A stretch of 64,000 nt of DNA from Aureimonas altamirensis (GCF_001463885.1 NZ_BBWQ01000021.1:34312-98311), one strand, 5' to 3'; counted from the first letter of the stretch, positions 9,255 through 18,453 are shown. Numbers and translations: made by a program. The notes: generated by a model not told the origin, from the letters alone.

Positions 9255-10085
9255 CTAGAACTCCGCCGTCATCGGATCCGGCCCGATGCGCCCGCCGCGA
9301 TCGTCCAGCCCGGCGATCAACGCCATGTCCTCTTGCGACAACTCGAAGGAGAACAGATCGAAATTCTCGGCAATGCGGCTTGCAGTCACCGATTTCGGTA
9401 TGACGACGAAGCCGTTCTGCACATGCCAGCGCAGGATCACCTGTGCCGGCGTGCGGCCGAGGCGGCTTGCGATCTGCCCTATGGTCGCGTCATCCAGCAT
9501 GGCCCCACGTCCGAGAGGGCTCCAGCTTTCGGTCAGGACGCCGCGCTCCGCATTGGCCTTGGCCAGAGCGTGCTGCTGGAAGCGCGGATGCAGCTCGATC
9601 TGGTTCAGCACGGGCGCCACGCCGGTTTCGGCAATGATCCTGTCCAGATGCTCCGCCGTGAAGTTGGAGACGCCGATGGACTTTACCTTGCCCTCCTCGC
9701 GCAGGCGGATCAAAGCGCGCCACGTATCGACATAGAGGTCGCGGCTGGGCGCGGGCCAATGGATCAGATACAGGTCCACATAGTCGAGCTGCAGGCGCGA
9801 AAGGCTTTCCTCGGCCGCCTTCAACGTAGCGTCGAAACCCTGCGCCTCGTTCCACACCTTGGTGGTGATGAAAATCTCTTCGCGGGCGATGCCGCTGTCG
9901 CGCAAGCCCTTGCCGACCCCGGTCTCGTTTCCATAGATCGCTGCGGTATCGACATGGCGATAGCCGGTCTCGATGGCGGTGCGAACGGCAGTGGCGGCGG
10001 CATCGTCTTCCGCCTTGAACACGCCGAGGCCAACCTGCGGAATGCGCCGGCCATCGTTGAGTTCGAGATAGGTCTGGGTGGTCAT
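9255..10085 (-). CDS. Aldo/keto reductase (2,5-diketo-D-gluconate reductase type)
   Basis: 276 residues from the ATG at 10085. AKR signatures are GYRHVDTAAIYGNETGVGKG (catalytic Asp and Tyr), TTKVWNEAQG (catalytic Lys), YLIHWPAP (His) and VIPKSVTASRIAENFD (NADPH site). The barrel is complete. The enzyme reduces ketones or aldehydes with NADPH; the exact substrate is not evident. It converges on the LysR gene with a 10 bp gap and stands apart from the Ku genes. Confidence 0.9.
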   Translation of the reverse strand: MTTQTYLELNDGRRIPQVGLGVFKAEDDAAATAVRTAIETGYRHVDTAAIYGNETGVGKGLRDSGIAREEIFITTKVWNEAQGFDATLKAAEESLSRLQLDYVDLYLIHWPAPSRDLYVDTWRALIRLREEGKVKSIGVSNFTAEHLDRIIAETGVAPVLNQIELHPRFQQHALAKANAERGVLTESWSPLGRGAMLDDATIGQIASRLGRTPAQVILRWHVQNGFVVIPKSVTASRIAENFDLFSFELSQEDMALIAGLDDRGGRIGPDPMTAEF

Positions 10086-10232
10086 GCGAATATCCGTTTC
10101 ATGTCCCGGCCGGACAGGATGCCCCGGCCCCTGCCCCTTAGTTGGTTGCCACGACGGCGATTCCAACCGCTTCGGGAACGCCCCGGCCACGATCCCCGTT
10201 TCCCTGCAAGTCTGAACATCCGGGGAAACGCC

Positions 10233-11054
10233 GTGTCGCCGCGTGCCAATTGGAAGGGATATCTCAAGATCGACGAGGTGGCCTGCCCGGTCGCCCTGTA
10301 CACGGCGGCCTCCACATCCGACCGCATCGCCTTTCACACGATCAACCGGTCCACCGGCAATCGCGTCCGTCGCATCTTCGTGGACAGCGAGACCGAGAAG
10401 CCGGTCGAGCGCGACGAGCAGGTGAAGGGCTACGAAACGGGGCCGGACGACTACATCGTCCTGACGCCGGAGGAAGTGGCGTCCGCCGTACCCGAAAGCG
10501 ACAAGACGCTTGCCATCTCGGCCTTCGTGCCATGTGGCAGCATCGACGATGTTTACCTGGACAAGCCCTATTACATCGCGCCGTCCGAGCCGCATGCCGC
10601 GGAAAGCTTCGTGCTGATCCGCGACGCGCTGGCGAAGCGCAAGGTGGCGGCGCTGGCGGAGGCCGTCCTGTTCCGCCGCGTCCGAACGCTACTCATCCGC
10701 CCGCATGGCGATGGCCTGATCGCCTCGACGCTGAACTTCGACTACGAGGTGCGCTCGGCCGCCGACGCGTTCGACAAGATTCCGTCGATGAAGATCAAGG
10801 GCGAGATGCTGGATCTTGCCCGCCATATCATCGACTCTAAGGCCGGGCGTTTCGAGCCCGATACATTCGAGGATCGATATGAGCAGGCCCTGGCGGAGCT
10901 GGTGAAAGCCAAGGCGGAAGGGCGCAAGCCCAAAGCCGTCAAACCCCGCAAGAGCGCGAAGGTTGTCGATCTCATGGATGCGTTGCGCCAGAGCGCGGGC
11001 GCAGGAGCCGGAAAGACGAAAGAAAAGCCGGCTAAGGTTAAAAAGGCCAGCTAG
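10233..11054 (+). CDS. Ku family DNA end-binding protein, copy A
   Basis: 273 residues read from a GTG (SPRANWKGYLK...), preceded by GGGGAAACGCC. The Ku core is clear: WKGYLKIDEVACPVALY, FHTINRSTGNRV, VDSETEKPV, YIVLTPEEVASAVPESDKT, then the bridge motif YEVRSAADAFDKIPSMKIK. The C-terminus is Lys-rich (KAKAEGRKPKAVKPRKSAK), as in many bacterial Ku proteins, and probably binds DNA. Ku binds broken ends and recruits LigD for non-homologous end joining. A second Ku gene faces it tail to tail with only 4 bp between the stops. No LigD lies in this window. Confidence 0.92.
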   Translation: MSPRANWKGYLKIDEVACPVALYTAASTSDRIAFHTINRSTGNRVRRIFVDSETEKPVERDEQVKGYETGPDDYIVLTPEEVASAVPESDKTLAISAFVPCGSIDDVYLDKPYYIAPSEPHAAESFVLIRDALAKRKVAALAEAVLFRRVRTLLIRPHGDGLIASTLNFDYEVRSAADAFDKIPSMKIKGEMLDLARHIIDSKAGRFEPDTFEDRYEQALAELVKAKAEGRKPKAVKPRKSAKVVDLMDALRQSAGAGAGKTKEKPAKVKKAS

Positions 11055-11058
11055 GCGC

Positions 11059-11871
11059 CTAGCGCTTTTTCCCCTTGTCATCGAGGCTCTTGCGGAGGGC
11101 ATCCATGATGCTGATCACGTTGCCGGCAGCCTCCGGCGCGGGGCTGGCCTTCTGTTTGCGGCTACCGGGTTTGGACTTGCGCTTCTTGCGGCGGGATTCG
11201 ATCAGGTCCTTCAGCTTGTCCTGGACCGGATCTTCCACCATGGCCGGGTCCCAGTCCGTTGTACGGGCGTCCACGAGCTTCAGCATCATCTTCGACAGCG
11301 CTGCATCCGCTTTCGGCTTCCCGATACCGGTGAAATAGTCCTTGTCTTCGCGGACCTCGTCACCATAGCGCAGGGTCCAGAGCACGATCCCCTTGTCGCG
11401 CGGCTCCAGCAGGACGGGGCGTTCGCGCCTGTACATCACAACACGGGACAGGCCGGCCGTCCCGGTTGCCGCCATGGCCTCGCGAATGACGACGAACGCC
11501 TCTTCCCCGACGGGATCGCTCGGCATCACGTAATGCGGCCTGTCGAACCAGACCCATCCGACCGTATCGCGTTTGACGAACCGCTCTATGTCGATGGTGC
11601 GGGTGCTTTCCAGCCCAACGGCGTCGATTTCCTCGTCTTCCACCACGACGAAATCATCTTCACCACGTTGCCAGGCGCGCGCTTCGTCCTCTTCCTTCAC
11701 TACCTTGCCCGTCTCCGAGTCGACATAGCGGCTGACGACCCGGTTGCCGGTTTGCGCGTTGAGTGTGTGGAAGCGCACCTTTTCCTGGTCGGTAAGCGCC
11801 GGCATCATGGTGACGGGGCACGTCACCAGCGACAGTTTCAGATAGCCTTTCCAGAACGTACGCGGCGCCAT
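11059..11871 (-). CDS. Ku family DNA end-binding protein, copy B
   Basis: 270 residues from the ATG at 11871 (MAPRTFWKGYLKLSLVTCPV). Family blocks are FHTLNAQTGNRVVSRYVD, FVVVEDEEIDAVGLESTRT, DRPHYVMPSDPVGEEAF and LRYGDEVREDKDYF, and the tail is basic (SRRKKRKSKPGSRKQK). It is clearly diverged from copy A, so the pair is not a recent duplication. In Sinorhizobium, neighbouring Ku3 and Ku4 are reported to act as a heterodimer, and this pair may do the same (inference). Both chromosomal strands end here with a 4 bp gap and no room for a long terminator. Confidence 0.92.
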   Translation of the reverse strand: MAPRTFWKGYLKLSLVTCPVTMMPALTDQEKVRFHTLNAQTGNRVVSRYVDSETGKVVKEEDEARAWQRGEDDFVVVEDEEIDAVGLESTRTIDIERFVKRDTVGWVWFDRPHYVMPSDPVGEEAFVVIREAMAATGTAGLSRVVMYRRERPVLLEPRDKGIVLWTLRYGDEVREDKDYFTGIGKPKADAALSKMMLKLVDARTTDWDPAMVEDPVQDKLKDLIESRRKKRKSKPGSRKQKASPAPEAAGNVISIMDALRKSLDDKGKKR

Positions 11872-11938
11872 GATCGACCTTTCGAGAGAAGGCGAAACGG
11901 CTGATGCCGGGCCCCGGTTCCGGGTGTGTTCCCCGAAC

Positions 11939-12406
11939 CTACCCCAAATACAGGCCGGTTGCCGCCACGACGGCAATGTACCGCGCGGCCTTGGCGATGG
12001 TGACAAGCAGGAGGAAACTCCAGAGCGGTTCGCGCATGATGCCGGCGGCCAGCGTCAGCGGATCGCCGATCACCGGCACCCAGCTTGCCAGCAACGACCA
12101 GCGTCCATAGCGCGCATACCAGCCTTTTGCCCGTTCCATTTGCCTTGGCGACGCGGGAAACCAGCGGCGCCCTGCAAAACGCTCCATCTGCCGGCCGATC
12201 GCCCAGTTGACCAGCGATCCCAGCACGTTGCCAAAAGTGGCGACGCTGACCAAAAGCCAGACAGGATGCCCGCCCGACGCAACCAGCGTAGCCAGCACCG
12301 CCTCGGATTGCGCCGGCAGGAGCGTCGCCGCCACGAAGGCCGCAAGAAACAACCCTGCCAAACCTGCCAAAGAGCCACCCCGCGCGGCAAGCCCGCGCAT
12401 TGCCAA
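11939..12406 (-). CDS. YqaA/DedA-like membrane protein (VTT domain)
   Basis: 155 residues with about four hydrophobic segments. The YqaA-type motif FGNVLGSLVNWAIGR and the amphipathic region FPASPRQMERAKGWYARYG are present, followed by SWVPVIGDPLTLAAGIMR. The family is related to lipid scramblase or proton-dependent DedA proteins; the role of YqaA members is not established. It lies 67 bp upstream of Ku copy B on the same strand, so co-transcription is possible. Confidence 0.82.
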   Translation of the reverse strand: MAMRGLAARGGSLAGLAGLFLAAFVAATLLPAQSEAVLATLVASGGHPVWLLVSVATFGNVLGSLVNWAIGRQMERFAGRRWFPASPRQMERAKGWYARYGRWSLLASWVPVIGDPLTLAAGIMREPLWSFLLLVTIAKAARYIAVVAATGLYLG

Positions 12407-12576
12407 ATGTTACACGATAAATTACAGATAAATCGGCCCGATGGGGAGTAGGCGCTCCCGCACCGGGCCTAACCGTAACGCTCATTTAACCGGAGGGTTC
12501 AGAGCATCATGGCTAATCCAGCCTCTAACATATTTCCTCCACCGTCTGCATCATTCCTTCCGCCCTTGGAAGATTG

Positions 12577-12849
12577 ATGCACGTCCGGTTCAAGACCGGC
12601 GAATGGAGGCTTATCCCCGGACGTCTCATCGAGACGGAAGACGGCTATCTCCTGCCGGTGGATGCATTCACGGGCATTGCCCATAGAATCGTTCCCGAAG
12701 ACCTGCTTTTCGTCGCACGCAAGCTGGTGAAGACCGCAGATCAGCGGCGTTGGCAGCTCCGCCAGTCGCAACTCAACCGGATGCGGCTTGAGCTCGCAAG
12801 GGAGTGCATCCAGCACGCCCTCGCGGATTGGGAAGTGAACTACTATTAG
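12577..12849 (+). CDS. Small conserved-looking protein, function unknown
   Basis: 90 residues from the ATG at 12577, with a TTG directly before it. The sequence is soluble and charged, with FKTGEWRLIPGRLIETEDGY near the start and a basic middle (RKLVKTADQRRWQLRQSQLN). Base use looks coding and the antisense frame looks like a shadow. GGAAG precedes the start. I do not recognise a family. Confidence 0.5.
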   Translation: MHVRFKTGEWRLIPGRLIETEDGYLLPVDAFTGIAHRIVPEDLLFVARKLVKTADQRRWQLRQSQLNRMRLELARECIQHALADWEVNYY

Positions 12850-12895
12850 AGGTTGGCGGTGGGGCGGTTTCGTCCGCGCTTCCGCCCCCTCGCCC

Positions 12896-13711
12896 TCAAA
12901 TATACTGGCCGCGGATTTCGTCCGCCGTGGCGGGCCTTCTGCCAAGGGCCGCGAGTGCCCCGACAAGGCCTGCAACGAGTGCCCTGTTGTCGGGCGCCAG
13001 GGCGCCGTCCGGCATGAACATATTGTTTTCGAAGCCGACGCGGGCATCGCCGCCCAGAAGGGCCGAGGTCAGCACGCAATCCTGCTCGGCTGCGCCGAAG
13101 GCGCACAGGCCGAAGGGTTGGTCGATGGGCTCGCCCATGAAGGGCAGGATATCGCGCGGGCTCGAACGCTGGCCGGGCGTATAGCGGCCAAGCACGAACA
13201 GCAGCGTCTGCCGGCGCGCACCGAACGCCCCGCGCTGCCTGAGTGTGCGATAGCGGGCAAGGTCGTCCGCGTCATACAGGATCACCTGCACCATCGTTTC
13301 CCGAGCCTCCAGCCGGTCGATGAAGGAGGCTGCCGCCGCTACCCCGTCCTCGTCCGGCACGATCTCCCGCAGCGCAAGCGACACTGCCTCCGGTTGCGTG
13401 CCCTCCACCACATGCATCTGCGCCTGCGGGCCGTAGCGCCCGGCCGCCTCGGAAGTCGGCTGGATGACGAGCCGGGGCCCGACCGCCCCGCGTATGGCCG
13501 CGCTGGCCGCGCGGTAGGCTTCCGCATCGAGAAGGTGGCCGCCCGAGGCATCCCGCACATGCAGGTGGAACATGCCGGCGCCCGCTTCATGGCAGGCGAC
13601 CGCGCACTCCACCAGCTCGGGCAGCGTCAGCGGTACGGAAGGGTGGTCGGCCTTCGTCTTGTAGGAGCCGTTCGGCGCAACGGTGACGGCAACGGGGCGC
13701 ACCATGCTCAT
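12896..13711 (-). CDS. BKACE-family beta-keto acid cleavage enzyme
   Basis: 271 residues from the ATG at 13711, which overlaps the stop of the upstream dehydrogenase in an ATGA. The BKACE metal site is GMFHLHVRDASG (His49, His51). Later blocks are VIQPTSEAAGRYGP and a C-terminal GFENNMFMPDGALAPDN. BKACE enzymes condense a beta-keto acid with acetyl-CoA to give acetoacetate and a new acyl-CoA. Pairing with a 3-hydroxyacyl/carnitine-type dehydrogenase is the layout known for L-carnitine breakdown, where the dehydrogenase makes 3-dehydrocarnitine for the BKACE. Another 3-hydroxy acid could be the real substrate. Confidence 0.88.
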   Translation of the reverse strand: MSMVRPVAVTVAPNGSYKTKADHPSVPLTLPELVECAVACHEAGAGMFHLHVRDASGGHLLDAEAYRAASAAIRGAVGPRLVIQPTSEAAGRYGPQAQMHVVEGTQPEAVSLALREIVPDEDGVAAAASFIDRLEARETMVQVILYDADDLARYRTLRQRGAFGARRQTLLFVLGRYTPGQRSSPRDILPFMGEPIDQPFGLCAFGAAEQDCVLTSALLGGDARVGFENNMFMPDGALAPDNRALVAGLVGALAALGRRPATADEIRGQYI

Positions 13712-14658
13712 GCCGTGCCCTCGCGCCGGCGGATGGGCGGCAGGTCTGCCTTGATGATGCCGAGCGCCTCCGACAACGCCGCGTGATATCGGGCCCGCTC
13801 GCTTGCAGCCTCGCCATCCGGCCATTCGTAGAAGCCCGCTCCGGCCTTCATGCCAAGGCGGCCTTCGGCGACACGGTCGGCAAGGGCGTGGGCGGGTTGG
13901 TGCGCGGCCGACAGGGATGGGTACATGGTGGCGGCGGCAGCGCAGTGAACGTCGAGCCCGGCATGGTCGCGCTGCAGGGCCGGGCCGGCCGCGACATACC
14001 GGAAGCCGAAGCCGAAGCGCACAGCGGCATCGACATCCTCGGGCGTGGCGATGCCCTCATCGATCAGGGCGAACGCCTCCCGCGCCAGCGCATGCTGCAT
14101 GCGGTTGGCCAGGAAGCCCGGCAGGTCGCGCCGCACTTGCACGGGCATGCGGCCGAGATCGCGCATGGTCCGCATCAGTGTTTCCGCCGTTTCCGGCGCG
14201 GTCTCGGCGGACGACACCACTTCCACCAGCGGCACGCGATGCGCCGGCATGAAGAAGTGCAGGTTGGCCATGCGATGTCGCGTGGCAAGCCCCGCCCCGA
14301 TGGACGAAATCGGGAAGCTGGACGAGTTCGACGACAGGATCGCCGCGTCCGGCGCGCGGTCCACCAGCGCCGCGAACAGCGCACGCTTGATGTCCAACTG
14401 CTCCGGGGCGCAATCCACCACCATGGCGACGGCGGGCCAGTCGACATCGTCGAGGCCTTCCACGCAGCCGATTGCGGCAGCGTCGGCCGCATGGCCGGTC
14501 TGTGCAAGCTCGGCCTGCCAATAGGCCGGCAGGCTTGCGCGCCGCGCCGCGCCCGGCTCCACCACCGTGACCGGCCAGCCACCGCGTGCGAAGACGATGG
14601 CGACATCCGCCCCCATCGTGCCGCCGCCGATGACCACCATCCTGTGCGCTTGCGTCAT
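13708..14658 (-). CDS. 3-hydroxyacyl-CoA / carnitine 3-dehydrogenase family protein
   Basis: 316 residues. The NAD site is MVVIGGGTMGADVAIVFARGG. The catalytic region is NLHFFMPAHRVPLVEVV, and the C-terminal domain has PGFLANRMQHALAREAFALI and GMKAGAGFYEWPDG. It oxidises a 3-hydroxy acid or its CoA ester to the keto form, which would be the substrate of the BKACE encoded next. It sits 6 bp after the TTT binding-protein gene and overlaps the BKACE start, so these genes form one unit. Confidence 0.88.
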   Translation of the reverse strand: MTQAHRMVVIGGGTMGADVAIVFARGGWPVTVVEPGAARRASLPAYWQAELAQTGHAADAAAIGCVEGLDDVDWPAVAMVVDCAPEQLDIKRALFAALVDRAPDAAILSSNSSSFPISSIGAGLATRHRMANLHFFMPAHRVPLVEVVSSAETAPETAETLMRTMRDLGRMPVQVRRDLPGFLANRMQHALAREAFALIDEGIATPEDVDAAVRFGFGFRYVAAGPALQRDHAGLDVHCAAAATMYPSLSAAHQPAHALADRVAEGRLGMKAGAGFYEWPDGEAASERARYHAALSEALGIIKADLPPIRRREGTA

Positions 14659-14664
14659 TTCCGC

Positions 14665-15627
14665 TTACTCCATCGGGCCGGCCGCCGCGATGACGCCGCG
14701 CCATTTTTCGATTTCCGCCTGCATGCGCCCGGCCTGGTCCGCCCGCGAGCCCGGCGCGGGCACCACGCCCTGCCGGTTCAGCGCCGCCAGCACCTCGTCA
14801 TCCGTCAGGACGGCATTGATTGCGGTGTTGAGGCGGTCGGCCACCGCGTCGGGCGTACCCTTCGGCAGCAGGACGCCGAACCAGGACACCACCTCGAACC
14901 CCTCGACGCCGCCCGACGCGATGGTGGGCACGCCTTCCAGGAATGGGGACGGTTCCAGCGTCGCGACGCCGAGCACGCGGAGGCCGCCCCCGGAGACCGA
15001 TGGCAGGATGGACGGCACCGTGTCGATCATCACGTCGACATGTCCGCCCATCAGGTCGGTGACGGCGGGCGACGAGCCTTGGTAGGGCACGTGGACGATG
15101 TCGAGCCCGGCCATGTCCTTCAGCATCTCCATGCCCAGATGCTGCGGCGAGCCCGCGCCGGACGAGGCATAGGTCAACTCGCCGGGGGAAGCCTTCGCCA
15201 TCTCGATGAGGCCCGCGACATCGTCTGCCTCGAAACCGGGACGCGTGACCAGCGCAAGCGGCACGAAGCCGGCAAGCCCCGCCGTTTCGAAGTCGGTGGT
15301 CAGGTCGAAGCCCGGCGGCGGGGTCAGGTTCATGTTGATGGAATGGCTGGTCAGCGCGCCCATCAGGATGGTGTAGCCGTCCGGCTGCGTGCGGGACGCC
15401 TGCAGGGCGCCGACGCTGCCGCCCGCCCCGGCGACGTTTTCCACGATGACCGATTGGCCGAGCTGGCCGCGCAGCCCCTCGGCGATGACGCGGCCGATGA
15501 TGTCCGTCGCCCCGCCCGGCGTATAGGGCACGATCATGGTGATCGGCCGCGACGGGTAGTCCTGCGCGATGGCCGGCCCGGTCATTACGGCGCATGCAAG
15601 GGCCGCGGCCCCGAACACGTATTTCAT
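14665..15627 (-). CDS. TTT (Bug-family) periplasmic binding protein
   Basis: 320 residues from the ATG at 15627 with GGGAGG 8 nt upstream. The signal peptide is MKYVFGAAALACAVMTGPAIAQ. Bug signatures are YPSRPITMIVPYTPGGATD, VIVENVAGAGGSVG, HVPYQGSSPAVTDLMGGHVDVM and LPKGTPDAVADRL. These proteins bind carboxylates for a TctA/TctB permease. No TctAB gene is next to it, which is common for orphan Bug proteins, so its membrane partner must be encoded elsewhere, or it acts in sensing. Confidence 0.92.
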   Translation of the reverse strand: MKYVFGAAALACAVMTGPAIAQDYPSRPITMIVPYTPGGATDIIGRVIAEGLRGQLGQSVIVENVAGAGGSVGALQASRTQPDGYTILMGALTSHSINMNLTPPPGFDLTTDFETAGLAGFVPLALVTRPGFEADDVAGLIEMAKASPGELTYASSGAGSPQHLGMEMLKDMAGLDIVHVPYQGSSPAVTDLMGGHVDVMIDTVPSILPSVSGGGLRVLGVATLEPSPFLEGVPTIASGGVEGFEVVSWFGVLLPKGTPDAVADRLNTAINAVLTDDEVLAALNRQGVVPAPGSRADQAGRMQAEIEKWRGVIAAAGPME

Positions 15628-15676
15628 GCGGTATCCTCCCGATTGTCGTGTCATGCCCTGCGGCATCCGGCCTTCT

Positions 15677-17401
15677 TCAGCGGGCCTTCGGATGCTGCAG
15701 GAAATCGAAGTCGCAGCCCGAAGGGGCCTGCGTGACATGCCGGTCGTAGAGGGCGGCGTAGCCGCGCTCGGCCGGTGGCAATGGCGGCGGCAGGTCTGCC
15801 CTGCGGCGCGCCAGCTCGGCGTCGTCCACCAGCAGGTCTATCCGGTTGCCGGAGGCCGACAGGCGGATGCGGTCGCCGTTGCGCACCAGCGCCAGCGGAC
15901 CGCCCGATGCGGCATCGGGCGAGACATGCAGCACGATGGCGCCGAAGGCGGTTCCGCTCATACGCGCGTCGGAGATGCGGATCATGTCCTTTACGCCGGC
16001 CGCCGCCAGCTTGCGCGGGATCGGCAGGTAGCCGGCTTCCGGCATGGCTGCAGGGCTTGTGGGCCCGGCATTCTGCAGCACGAGGGCATCGTCGGCGCGC
16101 ACGTCCAGCGCCGGATCGTCCACCCGGGCGGCCAGATCCTCGAGCGACGAGAAGACCACCACGCGTGCTTCCTTCTCCAGAAGCTCCGGCGTTGCGGCTG
16201 CGCGCTTCAGGATGGCGCCATCCGGGGCGAGATTGCCGAACAGGGCGATCAAGCCGCCCTTCGGCTCGATCGGCTCGTCGAAACGGCGGATGACCGAATG
16301 GTCGATCATGCCGGGGTCGAAGCCGGAAAGCCTGTCGCCCAGCGTCTCGCCGGTCACGGTCGGGCAGTCGAGGTTCAGCAGATGTCGCAGCTCCCACATC
16401 AGGGCGGGCATGCCGCCCGCTGCATGCAGATCCTCCATGTAGTTCGAGCCGACCGGCTTGAGGTTGACCAGAACGGGCGTCGTCTCGGCCAGTTCGTTGA
16501 GCCGCCGCAAGGACAGGCGAATGCCGGCGCGGCCGGCGATGGCCGCCAGATGCACGAGCGCATTGGTGGAGCCGGAAAGCGCCAGCAAAATCCGCATCGC
16601 ATTGTCGAGCGATCGCTCGGTGACAAGGTCGGTCGGCCGGACCGCTTTCGGATCCGTCGCAAGGCGGGCCGCGATGTGGCCGGTTTCCTCGGCGATGCGC
16701 AGGCGATCGGCATGGACGGCAGGCGCCGTAGCCGAGCCGGCAAGCCCGAAGCCGAGCACTTCCGCAAGGCAGGCCATGGTGCTGGCCGTGCCCATGACGG
16801 CGCAGGTGCCGGCGGTGGTGGCAAGGTTGGACTCCACCTTGGCGATCTCACCGGCATCCACCTCCCCGGCGCGGAAGCGCGCCCAGTAACGGCGGCAATC
16901 GGTGCACGCGCCGAGCCGCTCGCCCTTGTAGCGGCCCGTCATCATGGGCCCCGTCACCAGCATCACGGCGGGCCGGTCGGTGGACAGCGCGCCCATGATC
17001 TGGGCCGGCACCGTCTTGTCGCACCCGCCGATGAGCACGACGCTGTCCATCGGCTGGGCGCGGACCATTTCTTCCACATCCATCGACATCAGGTTGCGGA
17101 ATTTCAGGCTGGTGGGCGTCAGGTAGGGCTCGCCTAGCGATATGGTGGGAAACTCCACCGGCAGCGCTCCGGCCAGCATCGCGCCCCGGCGTACCGCCTC
17201 TACCAGCTCCGGCATGGTGCGGTGACAGTTGTTGAAGCCGCTCGGCGTCGAGTTGATGCCAACCACCGGCCTGTCCAGCGCCTCGCGCGAGTAGCCCATC
17301 GACAGCGCAAAGGAACGCCGGAGATAGCGTGCGAAATCCCTGTCGCCGTAATTGGTCAGCCCGCGCGCCATGCCGCGCGCGGTCTCTTCGCCGTCGCTCA
17401 T
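15677..17401 (-). CDS. IlvD/Edd-family dehydratase, probably sugar-acid type
   Basis: 574 residues, normal for the family. The cluster ligands appear to be Cys59 (GFNNCH), Cys127 (GGCDKTVPA, with Lys129) and Cys200 (TAGTCAVMGTA). From memory these are the same numbers as in the L-arabinonate dehydratase of Rhizobium leguminosarum, a [2Fe-2S] enzyme. A serine base is expected in RISDARMSGTAFG. The enzyme would dehydrate a sugar acid or 2,3-dihydroxy acid to a 2-keto-3-deoxy acid. It is first in the leftward operon and is divergent from the LysR gene at 17490. Confidence 0.9.
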   Translation of the reverse strand: MSDGEETARGMARGLTNYGDRDFARYLRRSFALSMGYSREALDRPVVGINSTPSGFNNCHRTMPELVEAVRRGAMLAGALPVEFPTISLGEPYLTPTSLKFRNLMSMDVEEMVRAQPMDSVVLIGGCDKTVPAQIMGALSTDRPAVMLVTGPMMTGRYKGERLGACTDCRRYWARFRAGEVDAGEIAKVESNLATTAGTCAVMGTASTMACLAEVLGFGLAGSATAPAVHADRLRIAEETGHIAARLATDPKAVRPTDLVTERSLDNAMRILLALSGSTNALVHLAAIAGRAGIRLSLRRLNELAETTPVLVNLKPVGSNYMEDLHAAGGMPALMWELRHLLNLDCPTVTGETLGDRLSGFDPGMIDHSVIRRFDEPIEPKGGLIALFGNLAPDGAILKRAAATPELLEKEARVVVFSSLEDLAARVDDPALDVRADDALVLQNAGPTSPAAMPEAGYLPIPRKLAAAGVKDMIRISDARMSGTAFGAIVLHVSPDAASGGPLALVRNGDRIRLSASGNRIDLLVDDAELARRRADLPPPLPPAERGYAALYDRHVTQAPSGCDFDFLQHPKAR

Positions 17402-17441
17402 ACCGTTCCTCCCTCAAGAAGGCGCAGCATACGACGCTTGA

Positions 17442-17480
17442 GTTTCATATGTTAAATTCATGATTTGCATAAATTGAAAC
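17442..17480. promoter_or_regulatory. Divergent control region with GTTTCA...TGAAAC inverted repeat
   Basis: The gap between the dehydratase gene (start 17401, minus) and the LysR gene (start 17490, plus) is AT-rich. It has 6-bp arms GTTTCA and TGAAAC 27 nt apart, enclosing ATG...CAT arms. The size fits a LysR tetramer site. The right arm ends 9 bp before the LysR start codon, which would give autorepression. Confidence 0.4.
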
Positions 17481-17489
17481 GGATTTGGC

Positions 17490-18413
17490 ATGAATCTCTC
17501 GCCCCGGCAGCTCCGCATTCTCGTGTCCCTTTCGGAAACGCTCAGCTTCAGCCGCACGGCCGACCGCTTCCACATGACGCAACCCGCCCTTAGCCGCATC
17601 GTGCGCAGCATGGAGGAAGCGCTCGGCACGCGCCTGTTCCACCGCACGACGCGCAGCGTCCGCATGACCGACGATGCCAGCGCCCTGGTGCGTATCGCCC
17701 AGCGGATGCTGGACGATTACGACACCGGGTTGGACGCCATGGGCGGCGTCATCGAGCGGCGGGGACGCCGCCTGTCGGTCGCCGCCCTGCCCTCGCTGGC
17801 AGCCATGCTGATGCCGCAGGTGGCGCTGTTGGTGCGCGCCACGGTACCCGATGCCCGCATCGAGGTGCGCGACGCATTGTCCGATGCCACGCTGGACCTT
17901 TTGCGCGGGCGTGCGGTGGATTTTGCGCTGACCTCGGCGGACCCCTCGCAGAGCGAGATCCGCTACGAGGAATTCCTGCGCGACCGCTATGTGCTCCTCA
18001 GCCGCCGCGACGATCCGCGGCTTGACGCCGGGCAGCCACGCGACCTCGCCTCCGCCATCGATCTCGGCCTCATCTCCATGCCGCGCGGCACGGCGGCACG
18101 CCTTTATGCCGACAGCGCCTATTTGCAGCTCGACATGCAGTTTCGCCCGGTCATGGAGTTCGAGCATCTGGCGACCATCGGCAAGTTCGTGGAGGCCGGC
18201 TTCGGAGTGGCGCTGTTGCCCTGTCTTGCCGCGATGATGATCCAGGACAGGGATCTTGTGATCCACGATCTCATGGGCGCGCCCGAGCGGTCTCTCGGCA
18301 TCGTCTCGCTGCGCGGCGACGAGCCCGGCCACCTCGCCGGTCTGGCCGTGCAGGCCATCCGTGCCTGCGTACAGGAGCTGATCGCGCTGGAGCCGGAACG
18401 GCTCAAGGGTTGA
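17490..18413 (+). CDS. LysR-family transcriptional regulator
   Basis: 307 residues beginning MNLSPRQLRILVSLSETLSF. The helix-turn-helix is SRTADRFHMTQPALSRIVRS, MEEALGTRLFHRTTRSVRM. A complete effector domain follows. It is divergent from the dehydratase operon and upstream of the IclR gene, so it most likely controls the leftward BKACE/dehydratase genes. Confidence 0.88.
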   Translation: MNLSPRQLRILVSLSETLSFSRTADRFHMTQPALSRIVRSMEEALGTRLFHRTTRSVRMTDDASALVRIAQRMLDDYDTGLDAMGGVIERRGRRLSVAALPSLAAMLMPQVALLVRATVPDARIEVRDALSDATLDLLRGRAVDFALTSADPSQSEIRYEEFLRDRYVLLSRRDDPRLDAGQPRDLASAIDLGLISMPRGTAARLYADSAYLQLDMQFRPVMEFEHLATIGKFVEAGFGVALLPCLAAMMIQDRDLVIHDLMGAPERSLGIVSLRGDEPGHLAGLAVQAIRACVQELIALEPERLKG

Positions 18414-18453
18414 CGCCCCTGCCAAGCGCGCCTACGATACATCATAATAAACA

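Noticed and set aside
9333..10232. N-terminal extension of Ku copy A by 300 residues
   Set aside because: The extension is antisense of the aldo/keto reductase. The GTG at 10233 gives the normal Ku N-terminus.
12499..13047. 182-codon minus-strand frame opposite the small gene at 12577
   Set aside because: Composition is that of a shadow and it overlaps the BKACE gene end in another frame.
13783..17137. Very long open frames on the plus strand (650 and 522 codons)
   Set aside because: They are antisense of the TTT binding protein, dehydrogenase and dehydratase genes; GC-rich codon use keeps the opposite strand open.
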